Positions 9,261 to 17,007 of a stretch of 38,235 nucleotides of DNA are shown here, piece after piece. The stretch is from Opitutales bacterium. GTDB taxonomy: Bacteria > Verrucomicrobiota > Verrucomicrobiia > Opitutales > Oceanipulchritudinaceae. The translations under genes and the position numbers were made by a program. Numbering within the stretch: the stretch's first letter is position 1; each line of letters opens with the position of its first letter. The notes beneath the pieces were generated by a model, which saw only the letters and a list, made by a program, of their open reading frames with translations, was not told the DNA's origin and did no database searches. Location of the stretch: contig JAFIGE010000037.1 in the NCBI GenBank assembly GCA_020831585.1, positions 1-38,235 on the forward strand. Direction: 5' to 3'.

Positions 9261-10274
9261 ATGAACGCGTTAACAACGATCTTCAATCCGGGAATCCTCT
9301 TCTTCCTGCTCGGTTTTGTGGCTGCTCTTCTCCGCTCCAATCTGAACATTCCCGAGTCGGTGGTGAAGTTCCTGACCTTTTACCTGATGGTCTCGATCGG
9401 ATTCAAAGGGGGCGTGGGCCTTTATTACAGCAGCCTGTTTGGAGACGGCCTGCTCATCATCGGCATCGTGCTTCTTATGAGCGCCCTCGTGCCGCTGTAT
9501 GCCTTTGCTTTCTTCCGCCGAAAGTTTGGCACCGCCGACGCCGCCGCCATCGGGGCAACCTACGGATCCAACAGCACGCTTACCTACATCACCGCAGCCG
9601 GCTTCCTGACCTCCATGGGGGTGGCCTTTGAAGGCTATATGACGGTGGCTCTGGTCGTCATGGAAACGCCCGCCATTATCCTCGCAATCATCATGGCCCG
9701 CGCCACCGGTGAAGTCTCCGGGCAAAAAGAGCCGACGCACCGCATCATTGCCGGGGCCCTGACTGACGGAAGTTTGCTCCTCCTCGTGGGTAGCCTGATC
9801 ATCGGCTATTTGCTGAAAAGCCTGGGGGCGGAGGAATCGCCCCTCTCGACCTTTATCAGCGGGGACATGTTCACGGGAATGTTGATCTTCTTCCTCCTCT
9901 ACATGGGGACGGTGGTCGGCCAACGCCTCCGGGAGCTGAATGGGTTTCCCCTTCCGTTGGCGGTCTTTGCGGTCGGTGCGCCCATCCTGAATGCGACTAT
10001 TGCGATCAGTTTGTCGCGGTTGTTTGGTTTCTCCGCCGGGGATGCGCTGCTTCTTACCGTGCTCTGTTCCTCGGCCTCCTATATCGTCGCTCCGGCCATC
10101 TTGCGGGATGCTCTGCCGGAGGCTGATCCGGCCAAGTTTCTCACCATGAGCCTGGGAATCACCTTTCCCCTCAATATCGTCTTCGGTATTCCCGTCTATT
10201 GGTGGATCATCAGCCGCATGAGCGACCCCAGCGTCTCTTTCCTGGGCAGCGCGTGTCTGACCTGCGCGGGGTAA
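9261..10274 (+). CDS. SbtA-like sodium-dependent bicarbonate transporter
   Basis: A 337-residue polytopic membrane protein of the sodium-dependent bicarbonate transporter (SbtA) family. It has about ten hydrophobic spans in two inverted halves. The first half ends with GATYGSNSTLTYITAAGFL, and the second holds the matching VLCSSASYIVAPAILRDALPEADPAKFL. Both align with the serine-rich substrate loops and the closing SxS-APPxLRAGIPxANPS block of cyanobacterial SbtA. It should take up HCO3- with Na+ across the cytoplasmic membrane. No PII-like SbtB gene follows. The adjacent divergent LysR gene is the likely regulator. The ATG at 9261 has no close ribosome site; AAGGAG at 9234-9239 instead serves an ATG at 9250 that opens a four-codon frame ending at this start (ATGA overlap). 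Confidence 0.8.
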   Translation: MNALTTIFNPGILFFLLGFVAALLRSNLNIPESVVKFLTFYLMVSIGFKGGVGLYYSSLFGDGLLIIGIVLLMSALVPLYAFAFFRRKFGTADAAAIGATYGSNSTLTYITAAGFLTSMGVAFEGYMTVALVVMETPAIILAIIMARATGEVSGQKEPTHRIIAGALTDGSLLLLVGSLIIGYLLKSLGAEESPLSTFISGDMFTGMLIFFLLYMGTVVGQRLRELNGFPLPLAVFAVGAPILNATIAISLSRLFGFSAGDALLLTVLCSSASYIVAPAILRDALPEADPAKFLTMSLGITFPLNIVFGIPVYWWIISRMSDPSVSFLGSACLTCAG

Positions 10275-10344
10275 AGGCCAATCGCGCTCGAATCATTCAA
10301 CGCGGCGGGAAGCCATTGCCGCCCGTCATCCCCTTTCCCTGATC

Positions 10345-10390
10345 TACTCCTGCGGGAGTATGGTGTTGGGTCCCCCTTGGCGGATATAAT
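10345..10390 (+). promoter_or_regulatory. Candidate promoter with palindrome upstream of the exported-protein cassette
   Basis: A consensus TATAAT lies at 10385-10390, 16 bases before the ATG at 10407. Upstream is a perfect palindrome, TACTCC-TGCG-GGAGTA (10345-10360), close to where a -35 element would be. The -35 itself is poor, so an activator or alternative contact is possible. Assigning the palindrome as an operator is inference. Confidence 0.4.
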
Positions 10391-10406
10391 CGGCGGCACA
10401 AGGATC

Positions 10407-12032
10407 ATGAAGAAACGCGCTTCCTTTCATCACACCGCCGTCCTCGCTCTGGCCGCCTGCATTCCGGGCGGGGTCGCGGGGCAGGGATCGCTCCTGCCCC
10501 CCGGCCCGCCCGTCGCGCCGGCGGTTACCCTCCAACACCTGGCTCCGGCTACCCTTCTGCCCGATCCCCACGGGCGGCCCGGACTTGCCGCCGCACCTTT
10601 TTACCTCACTGAACCGGGGCACTACCAACTCGACGCGAACATCTCTCTCGAAGGTGCCACCGCCCTTGTCATCGCTTCCGCTTTTGTGACCCTTGATCTG
10701 GGCGGCCACGTCGTGTCGATCACAGGGTCCGCTCCGGCGGAGACGGCCATCCTTGTTGATTCCGCTCACGCGGAGGGCGGCGTGGTCATCCGCAACGGCA
10801 CAATCCGTGGGCGCTTCGAGCGGGCGGTCTATGTGCGCCCGACGCTCAATGGCACTGCGGCTTCCATGGTCCGCGTGGAGGATGTGCTCCTCCAACCGCG
10901 CAAGACGGAGGTGACGGGTGTTGTCGAACCCTCCCTTCAGGGGGGCATCATCCTGGGCCCGCTGAGCCGGATCGTCCGGTGCCGGCTGGAGGTGGAGGAC
11001 GAGGGCAACGCTTCCTGGCTACCTTACCCCTTTGTCGAGGGCAACCGGTTGGGAGTGCTGGTTGGACGCGGCGGCTTCATCGAGGAAGTCGAGTTGCAGG
11101 GGGCGGCCCTTGCGGCGGGTTCCGGAAGTTATGTCAGGCGTATCGCCATTCACCGCTACAGCGAGACTCCCCGCAGCAACGAAGCGGAATCCGTTCGCCC
11201 GGCCGTCACTCTCGGTCACGGGACCGTCGCGCGCGAACTCTTCATCGACACGGGCACGTCGGTCCTCGACGCGGGTTCGGCTGTCCGCCTCGACGATGTC
11301 TTTGTGAGCGAGCGGCCATCGGGGGACATCCGCATCCTCAGCGCCGCGCTTATCACCCGATTCAATCACCCGGCGGGAGCCTCTGGCCGCCTCCTCTATC
11401 ACGACGCCCTGCGCATCGACCAATCGTATCTCCGCGGAGCCCTCGTTCCCTTTCAAGATGCCCGCTACGCCCACCTCACGGCGAGCCACATCGAAAACGA
11501 TTCCGGCCATTCGTTCACGCTCTCCCTCCCCCGGGGTTCGGTGGTGCACGCCTGCTCCATCACGGGGGGCGAGGTGATCGTTTACGGCCGGGCGGGGTCG
11601 CCCTTATATCCCGCCGCGCACATCCGCATGACCGGCTCATCGGTCTATGGAACGGTCGACACCCTCTCATCCGGTGTGATCACCACCAGCGGTGCTGACT
11701 TGCCTCCGTCCAGCGTGCTGGAGGGCAACCACTTCGAAAACATCCTGCATTTCATGGCGCAGGTGGACGCAGGCACGCTTGTCCGGCGAAATCGTTTTGT
11801 GAACGTCGCTCCGGTCACGGCAGGTACGGCCCTTGTGCCCCAGGGTGGGGGCCTCTTTATTGTCGAAAACGACTTCCTTAACCTCAGCCGCATCCTGCCG
11901 GCGCACCCCGGTGTCCTCGAAAAACTGGAAAACACCGTTTCCGGTCCGCTGGAGACCTCGCCGGTCTGGAACGCCGACCTTTCCCCCTTCGCCAACACCT
12001 ATCACAACATCCTCAACTCCCCCGTCCCCTAA
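10407..12032 (+). CDS. Exported right-handed beta-helix protein A
   Basis: A 541-residue exported protein. Residues 1-27 are a signal peptide. After the cleavage region comes a GSLLPPGPPVAP segment of the kind that opens many Verrucomicrobial and Planctomycetal beta-helix proteins. Then YLTEPGHYQLDANISLEG...VTLDLGGHVVSITG matches the first coils of pectate-lyase-like right-handed beta-helices. Short alternating beta-coil repeats continue to about residue 520 (for example VVIRNGTIRGRFERAVYV). No catalytic signature of a known polysaccharide lyase or hydrolase is recognisable, so enzymatic activity is unproven; a surface or matrix role is equally possible. Start: ATG at 10407 with AAGGA five bases upstream. 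The paralogue follows after 39 bases, and the two probably form an operon with the gene at 13674. Confidence 0.7.
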   Translation: MKKRASFHHTAVLALAACIPGGVAGQGSLLPPGPPVAPAVTLQHLAPATLLPDPHGRPGLAAAPFYLTEPGHYQLDANISLEGATALVIASAFVTLDLGGHVVSITGSAPAETAILVDSAHAEGGVVIRNGTIRGRFERAVYVRPTLNGTAASMVRVEDVLLQPRKTEVTGVVEPSLQGGIILGPLSRIVRCRLEVEDEGNASWLPYPFVEGNRLGVLVGRGGFIEEVELQGAALAAGSGSYVRRIAIHRYSETPRSNEAESVRPAVTLGHGTVARELFIDTGTSVLDAGSAVRLDDVFVSERPSGDIRILSAALITRFNHPAGASGRLLYHDALRIDQSYLRGALVPFQDARYAHLTASHIENDSGHSFTLSLPRGSVVHACSITGGEVIVYGRAGSPLYPAAHIRMTGSSVYGTVDTLSSGVITTSGADLPPSSVLEGNHFENILHFMAQVDAGTLVRRNRFVNVAPVTAGTALVPQGGGLFIVENDFLNLSRILPAHPGVLEKLENTVSGPLETSPVWNADLSPFANTYHNILNSPVP

Positions 12033-12071
12033 GGCACGCCCACGATCGCCCCCGCACGCCCCCCGCATCCC

Positions 12072-13667
12072 ATGAAAACGCCCTCGCTTCCCTTGCTTGC
12101 CGCGCTCGTCCTCACGACGGTTGGCGCGGCTCCGAACCTGAGCGCCCACGGCACGCTGCTCCCGCGTCCTTTCGTTGCCCCGACGGGCCGCAGCCTTGAG
12201 CAAATCGCCCGCCCCCGGGGCCAACCGATCACGCAAACCGCCCAGACCACCTTTCCTATTCAAGTCATCGGCCGCGCCTATCTGGCCTCCAATATCCGCG
12301 CCTACGCCACGGAAGGACCGGCCATCCTCCTCTATGAGGGGGCGGAACTCGATCTCAACGGCTTTGCCATCCTTTCCGAAGAGAGCGACGGCGGAAGCGC
12401 CCACCCGGCCATCGCCATCCTCACCTTTTCGTCCGGCAAACCGCGCACGGTGGTGCGTAACGGCTTCATCGGCGGGATCTGGCGCTATGCCGCGAGGGAG
12501 CCGGAGGCGGTCGGAGAAGTCGGTGAACTGGTTTTTCAAGACATGCTTGTCCGGGTCGCGGGCGGGGGCGTTCGCCACGGCGGTCCCATCCGGCTGATCG
12601 ACTGTCAGATGAAACTGGGGCTCGATCCGGATCTCGCCTCGCTTCCGCTTGCCCACAGCTCCCGCGAAGTGCGGCTGGAACGCACGCAAGTCAAAGGCGG
12701 GCACATCCTTGCCGCCAACGCGGTCATTCTCGACTCGGTCATCGACGGCACCGGTCTCGCGGGATCGCCCGGCAGCTTCCTGCGGACAGGGGAGCAGGCG
12801 GACCACACTCCGGCTTCGCGTATCGAGCGCACAACCATTTCCGGCCAGCAGATTGATGACGGCAGCGGCATTCCCCAATATACCCTCATGCCGGGCGTCC
12901 ATGAAGGAGCCGGTTCCATCCTCGTAACCGACTCCACCTTCGCCTACATCAATGGCAAAGCCATCCGCACAACGGGCGGCCTGGAGGTGGTGCGAACGAC
13001 GATCCACCAGACCGGTGGCCTCGAAGCCTTGCATTTCACCAGCCCCACGGTCCGGGACATGCGCCGCAATCGACTCGACACGGTCGTCGTGCGCGGAGGG
13101 AGCGTCGTGCTGGGGAAGGCCTCGGACGTGCGCGGGTCCAGCTTCGCCGGTGCCTCGCTCAAGGTCGGCGACGACGCCCTCGTCGAGCACAACCTCATTG
13201 CTCCCTACGTGCCCAATACCCCGGTTTCGGAAATCGCCCTCGAAATGGGCGACCATGGCCGGGCCCGCCACAACCACATCATCGACGCCGACGCCGAAGG
13301 CCTCCGCATCGGGGCGCGCGGCCTTGTCGAGCAAAACTCCTTCGGTGCCCTGCGCGGATTCAACCAACGCGCCGCCCTCTACCTTGCGGGCCCGGACACG
13401 GTCGTGCGCGACAACTTTTTCACCGGTGCTCCCGCCACCTCTCCGCCATCCGGGGCCTTCCCCCTTCTCAAAGCGGTTTACGGAAGGGACGAGGCCGAAC
13501 GCCTGCGCTTCACCGGCAACCTCATGGCAAACGCCCAAGGCGACTTTTTCGAACTTCCGGCAGAGAACGTCTTCGGCAACTACCGACTGATTCCCCATGG
13601 CGCCGAAGTGCCCCCCCTGCACGATCCCGCCACGACCAATCTCATCTACGTCCACCCGACTCCCTGA
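12072..13667 (+). CDS. Exported right-handed beta-helix protein B
   Basis: A 531-residue exported protein with the same plan as its upstream neighbour: a signal peptide (residues 1-25), a short GTLLPRPFVAPTGRSLEQIA segment matching GSLLPPGPPVAP-like openings, then beta-helix coils beginning AILLYEGAELDLNGFAI and continuing with repeated RxNxI and (V/I)xxxxI steps to the end. Sequence similarity between the two is low outside the opening and first coils, which points to an old duplication or to separate members of one family. No active-site motif is recognised. Position and spacing (39 bases after protein A, 6 bases before the type 3 repeat protein) indicate co-transcription. Confidence 0.68.
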   Translation: MKTPSLPLLAALVLTTVGAAPNLSAHGTLLPRPFVAPTGRSLEQIARPRGQPITQTAQTTFPIQVIGRAYLASNIRAYATEGPAILLYEGAELDLNGFAILSEESDGGSAHPAIAILTFSSGKPRTVVRNGFIGGIWRYAAREPEAVGEVGELVFQDMLVRVAGGGVRHGGPIRLIDCQMKLGLDPDLASLPLAHSSREVRLERTQVKGGHILAANAVILDSVIDGTGLAGSPGSFLRTGEQADHTPASRIERTTISGQQIDDGSGIPQYTLMPGVHEGAGSILVTDSTFAYINGKAIRTTGGLEVVRTTIHQTGGLEALHFTSPTVRDMRRNRLDTVVVRGGSVVLGKASDVRGSSFAGASLKVGDDALVEHNLIAPYVPNTPVSEIALEMGDHGRARHNHIIDADAEGLRIGARGLVEQNSFGALRGFNQRAALYLAGPDTVVRDNFFTGAPATSPPSGAFPLLKAVYGRDEAERLRFTGNLMANAQGDFFELPAENVFGNYRLIPHGAEVPPLHDPATTNLIYVHPTP

Positions 13668-13673
13668 GGAAGC

Positions 13674-14573
13674 ATGACCCCCACCGGCAACACCGCTTCC
13701 CGTTTCCGCCTGCGCCTCGCCGCCCTTCTCTTCGGCTGCGCTGCGGCCTGCACGGCCACAACGATCGATCTCGACGAAGCCCACGCATGGTCGCCCGCTG
13801 CCGGCTGGCTCGATTGGCGCGGTCATGGCAACCAAGGCGCCGTCATGGGGCGCTATGTTTGCGAAGGCTTCGTCTGGGCCCCCAACATCGGCTGGATTCA
13901 CCTCGGCAACGGGCTGCCTGCCGACGGTATTCACTACGCCAACCACGGCCCCGACACAGGGCTCAACGTCTTTGAGGACTACCGCTTGCGCGGCCTCGCC
14001 TGGAATGGTGCGACCGGCTGGATCCATTTCGAGGAACAGGGCAACCCGCGCATCGATCCGCTCACGGGAAGGCTCTTCGGCTACGCATGGTCCCCCAATC
14101 TCGGCTGGATCAACCTCCAGGGCGGACCCGGCATCCGCCTCCGCACGCGCTACCTGCACCCCGGACGCGACTCCGACAACGACGGCCTGCCCGACGCCTA
14201 CGAACTCCTCCTTACCAACCGCCTCGATGTCCTCCATGGCGACCTCGACAGCGATGGCGACGGCGTTTCCGATCGCGATGAATACCTAGCCGGCACGGAT
14301 CCGCTCGATCCCGCGAGTCACTTCCGCATCCTCCTCCATGCCCGCGAGCCGGAGGAGGGCCTCATCCGCCTCGGATTCACCTCCGTGCCCGACCGCCTGT
14401 ATACCGTCCAACTCTCGACGACTGGCCTCGAGGCGGGCCATTTCCAGCCCCTCAGCCTGCACAGGGCATTCGCAGGCGATCCCGGAGTCGCCACCTTTCG
14501 CGCCCTGGCCGATCCCGGCACCCCGCGCCATTTTATCAAGGTTGAAGCCCGGCTCCCTCTTTCGCCGCCTTGA
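13674..14573 (+). CDS. Exported Trp-Gly repeat and thrombospondin type 3 repeat protein
   Basis: A 299-residue exported protein. Residues 1-28 are a signal peptide. Residues 38-149 hold four repeats of about 12 residues with the pattern (A/V)W-x2-x-x-GW-(I/L): AWSPAAGWLDW, VWAPNIGWIHL, AWNGATGWIHF and AWSPNLGWINL. Residues 166-210 contain two calcium-binding thrombospondin type 3 style repeats, DSDNDGLPDAYE and DSDGDGVSDRDEY, ending in LAGTDPLDP. The last 85 residues (FRILLHAREP to the end) resemble the small beta-sandwich tail common at the C-terminus of secreted Verrucomicrobial proteins. I infer a secreted, calcium-stabilised structural or adhesive role. It is the last gene of the three-gene exported cassette. 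Confidence 0.7.
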   Translation: MTPTGNTASRFRLRLAALLFGCAAACTATTIDLDEAHAWSPAAGWLDWRGHGNQGAVMGRYVCEGFVWAPNIGWIHLGNGLPADGIHYANHGPDTGLNVFEDYRLRGLAWNGATGWIHFEEQGNPRIDPLTGRLFGYAWSPNLGWINLQGGPGIRLRTRYLHPGRDSDNDGLPDAYELLLTNRLDVLHGDLDSDGDGVSDRDEYLAGTDPLDPASHFRILLHAREPEEGLIRLGFTSVPDRLYTVQLSTTGLEAGHFQPLSLHRAFAGDPGVATFRALADPGTPRHFIKVEARLPLSPP

Positions 14574-15081
14574 AACTGCCCTTCAGGGCCAATACCGTCA
14601 TTGCCAACGGCACCGGGTGTGAACCCCTCCTGCAAAAGGATGCGGCTGTCATCGAACACCACAGGGTCGACGATCTCATGCGCGCTACCCGGCTTTGCGC
14701 CGAGGCCATCGGTGCGGTAAGGTCGTCGTGTCGCACCAGGTTATGCGGACCTTGCTTCACCGCCACCTGAGGTGAGGGCGGAGTGCAGGACGACGGAAGC
14801 TGGCGCTGGAAGCGTTGTGGCCGGATTTTCAAGGTGAGCGTCAAAATCCGGTGAAGATTTCCGTCCGAAACGGGCGGTTTCCGGCAAAAAACTTACTCCC
14901 TGTTTTGTAAGAACCTGATTTACAGGTGGATTTGTTTTCCACTTGGTCCCTCCGGCATGTGAATAACTTTTCCGCCGAACCTTCCAAAAACTGGCACTCC
15001 GGGGGCGCGAATGCTTGACTCGGGGAGGAAATGTAGGGAAATGTCATAGGATGGGGCAAACGGAATAAATGGTGTCACACG
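14574..15081. other. Gene-free stretch upstream of the dcw cluster
   Basis: No coding frame I can support; a minus-strand frame of about 100 codons (14536-14844) has no recognisable product and overlaps the preceding gene. The right half is AT-richer and holds TTGACT at 15015-15020. A GGAAATGT direct repeat follows. The dcw promoter must lie here, but no matching -10 at standard spacing is clear. Confidence 0.5.
15027..15056 (+). promoter_or_regulatory. Candidate MraZ-binding direct repeats
   Basis: GGAAATGT occurs at 15027-15034 and again at 15037-15044, exactly ten bases apart. A related GGATGGGG follows at 15049-15056. MraZ proteins bind G-rich direct repeats at about ten-base spacing just upstream of their own gene, and this array lies 26-55 bases before the mraZ start. 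The match is by position and layout, not exact sequence. Confidence 0.4.
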
Positions 15082-15531
15082 ATGGACGGTCTCTTCGCAC
15101 AGGGTGTTTATATCGGGAACTTCGCGCACAATCTGGATGCGCGGAACCGGGTGACTGTGCCGTCGAACTGGCGTGTGGTGGGGGACGAGGGGAATTTCTA
15201 CTTTGGTTGGCCGGACAAGGCGGGGTGCATTTCGGTGATGCCGCCGCACATGCTTCAGGGGCTGCTGGAAAAAGCGCGGGACCTGAAGCAGCAAAATGTC
15301 GCCACGCAGGCCGCGCTCCGCCGTTTTTTTGGCAAGGGGACGCAGTTTGGCTGCGACAAACAGGGGCGCATTTTGCTGTCCGAGCCACTGCTGAAGCACG
15401 CCGGGATCACCAAACCGGTGGTCATGGTGGGCCTTGGCTTAACCTTTCAAATCTGGAACCCAGAGCGCTACGACGAGGCCGACGCAGCTTTCGATGTGGC
15501 CGACGCCGGTGCCGAACTGGAGTTCTTCTGA
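15082..15531 (+). CDS. mraZ: Division/cell wall cluster transcriptional repressor MraZ
   Basis: A 149-residue protein with two SpoVT/AbrB-type halves. The first half has AHNLDARNRVTVPSNWR (usual form LDxKGRxxxP). The second has CDKQGRILLSEPLLKHAGI followed by VVMVGLGLTFQIWNPERYDEA. MraZ forms ring-shaped oligomers that bind G-rich direct repeats and repress its own operon. It is the first gene of the dcw cluster, and its stop overlaps the proposed rsmH start (TGATG). The ATG at 15082 lacks a clear ribosome site, but the protein aligns from its first residues (FAQGVYIGNF), so the start is probably right. Confidence 0.93.
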   Translation: MDGLFAQGVYIGNFAHNLDARNRVTVPSNWRVVGDEGNFYFGWPDKAGCISVMPPHMLQGLLEKARDLKQQNVATQAALRRFFGKGTQFGCDKQGRILLSEPLLKHAGITKPVVMVGLGLTFQIWNPERYDEADAAFDVADAGAELEFF

Positions 15532-16616
15532 TGGTATGGATGCCTTTCCAAATGCTCGTTGGGTGCTCGTCGCCCGCCCCGGTGGAGCGGGGCGGGCGGC
15601 GGTCGCCGCACCCGGTGGGGAGGTGGCCCGTGCGTGAGGATGCACCCATCGGCGGCGGCCATGTGCCGGTGCTTCTGGATGCCGTGCTGGAGGCGCTGGA
15701 TACCGCGCCGGAGCGTCGCCTGCTCGATGGAACTTTTGGGGGTGGGGGACACACCCGCGCCCTTCTCGACCGGGGGCACCATGTGCTCGCAATTGATTGC
15801 GACCCCGATGCGGAGGCGCGCGCAGCCGCTCTGCAGACGGCGTATGGGGCGCGTTTCCGCTTCCGTGCGGGCAACTTTACGGACCTCGCCGAGCTGGTGG
15901 GGGATGAGCGGTTCGATGGTATTCTCTTCGATTTCGGACTTTCCTCCTTCCACTACGACACGGCGGAACGCGGCTTTTCCTTCCGGCATGACGGTCCCCT
16001 GGACATGCGCCTGGACCCGCGCCGGGGTCGGACGGCGGCGGAGTTTCTCGCCAACGCATCGCACGGGGAATTGGCGCAGGCCATCCGGATCTTTGGGGAG
16101 GAGCCCCAGTGGCGCCGCATTGTTGAGGCCATTTTGGAGACCCGCGAGAGCGTGCCCCTGCGCCGCACCGTTGATCTCACGCGGTTGGTGGAGGGGGTGG
16201 TGAGCCGCCGTCCCGGCCCGCCGCTCAAGATTCACCCGGCCACGCGCACTTTCCAGGGCATCCGTATCGCGGTGAACGAGGAGCTGCAGGTGATTGAGGC
16301 GGTGCTGCCGCAGGCCTTCGCCGCGCTGCGTCCGGGGGGGCGGCTGGCTGCAATCAGTTTTCATTCGCTGGAGGACCGTCTCGTGAAGCGCTTTTTCCGC
16401 CGCATGGCGGGCCAGCCGGAGCACGACCGCGACGCCCGTCCGCAACAGGAGCGCGTGTGCCAGGCGCGCGTCCTCACCCGGCGCCCCATCGAGGCGACGG
16501 ATGCCGAAGTCTTTGCCAATCCACGTTCCCGCTCAGCCAAACTGCGGGTGCTGGAAAAACCATACGCTACCCAGACTGAAAACCATGACCCATCCCACCC
16601 ACCGTCCCGCTTCTAA
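15531..16616 (+). CDS. rsmH: 16S rRNA m4C1402 methyltransferase
   Basis: RsmH (MraW) N4-methylates C1402 of 16S rRNA using S-adenosylmethionine. Visible motifs, in order: HVPVLLDAVL; the SAM-binding LDGTFGGGGHTRALL; the DFGLSSFHYD block (usually DLGVSSxQLD); GFSFRHDGPLDMRLD; FQGIRIAVNEEL; and PGGRLAAISFHSLEDRLVKRFFR. The longest frame from the overlapping ATG at 15531 gives 361 residues, about 40 more than usual. The extra N-terminal residues (MVWMPFQMLVG...) are not conserved-looking, so a later start, for example the GTG at 15630, is possible. The 3' end overlaps the ftsL-like gene by 32 bases. Confidence 0.92.
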   Translation: MVWMPFQMLVGCSSPAPVERGGRRSPHPVGRWPVREDAPIGGGHVPVLLDAVLEALDTAPERRLLDGTFGGGGHTRALLDRGHHVLAIDCDPDAEARAAALQTAYGARFRFRAGNFTDLAELVGDERFDGILFDFGLSSFHYDTAERGFSFRHDGPLDMRLDPRRGRTAAEFLANASHGELAQAIRIFGEEPQWRRIVEAILETRESVPLRRTVDLTRLVEGVVSRRPGPPLKIHPATRTFQGIRIAVNEELQVIEAVLPQAFAALRPGGRLAAISFHSLEDRLVKRFFRRMAGQPEHDRDARPQQERVCQARVLTRRPIEATDAEVFANPRSRSAKLRVLEKPYATQTENHDPSHPPSRF

Positions 16617-17007
16617 TCTTCATCTCATCGTTGCGCTCGTTTTCGCTCTGATCGTCGTGTGTGTGCTCGGCGGTCTGGGCCTTGTGGGCCTGCGCCAGCA
16701 GATTGCCAGCGCGGCCTCGAACACCCAGCGGGTGGAGCGCGAGATCACGCAGGTGGAGCGCCGTCTCAACTACCTCGATACGAAGATTGCCGAGGTCAAC
16801 AACCCGTCCTTCCTCCACCGCCGCGCGCACGAGCTGGGGCTGGGTCTGCAACCTGCTCAGACGGGGCAGTTTGTGCGCCTGACGGTCTCGGGCGAAGCGC
16901 GCGATGTGATGTTCGCCCGGCGCAGCGAGCGCCCGGTGCGCGAGCGCGATCCCTTTGTGCAAACGTTTGATCTGGCGGTCATGGAGCCGCTTCGCCGCCT
17001 TGAATGA
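16585..17007 (+). CDS. ftsL: FtsL-like small bitopic division protein
   Basis: A 140-residue protein with a short cytoplasmic N-terminus, one membrane span (about residues 13-36, LIVALVFALIVVCVLGGLGLV) and a periplasmic coiled coil (about 40-70, QQIASAASNTQRVEREITQVERRLNYLDTKIAEV). It then has an HELGLGLQPAQTGQFVRL segment like the C-terminus of FtsL. Its place between rsmH and ftsI is where ftsL sits in most dcw clusters. FtsL links FtsQ/FtsB to the FtsW-FtsI septal synthase. Assignment rests on topology and position, because FtsL sequences are weakly conserved. Start: ATG at 16585, inside rsmH; the stop overlaps ftsI by ATGA. Confidence 0.75.
   Translation: MTHPTHRPASNLHLIVALVFALIVVCVLGGLGLVGLRQQIASAASNTQRVEREITQVERRLNYLDTKIAEVNNPSFLHRRAHELGLGLQPAQTGQFVRLTVSGEARDVMFARRSERPVRERDPFVQTFDLAVMEPLRRLE

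Noticed and set aside
11667-14237. Very long open frame (856 codons) on the minus strand opposite the exported-protein genes
   Set aside because: It lies antisense to three genes with signal peptides and recognisable repeats. Its product is low-complexity Gly/Ala/Val/Glu sequence typical of shadow frames in GC-rich DNA.
14536-14844. Possible small minus-strand gene downstream of the type 3 repeat protein
   Set aside because: It overlaps the conserved 3' end of that gene and gives no recognisable protein.
15069-15530. Open frame continuous with rsmH that runs through mraZ in another frame
   Set aside because: The mraZ frame carries the conserved family motifs; the upstream part of the rsmH frame does not, so a fusion is not supported.
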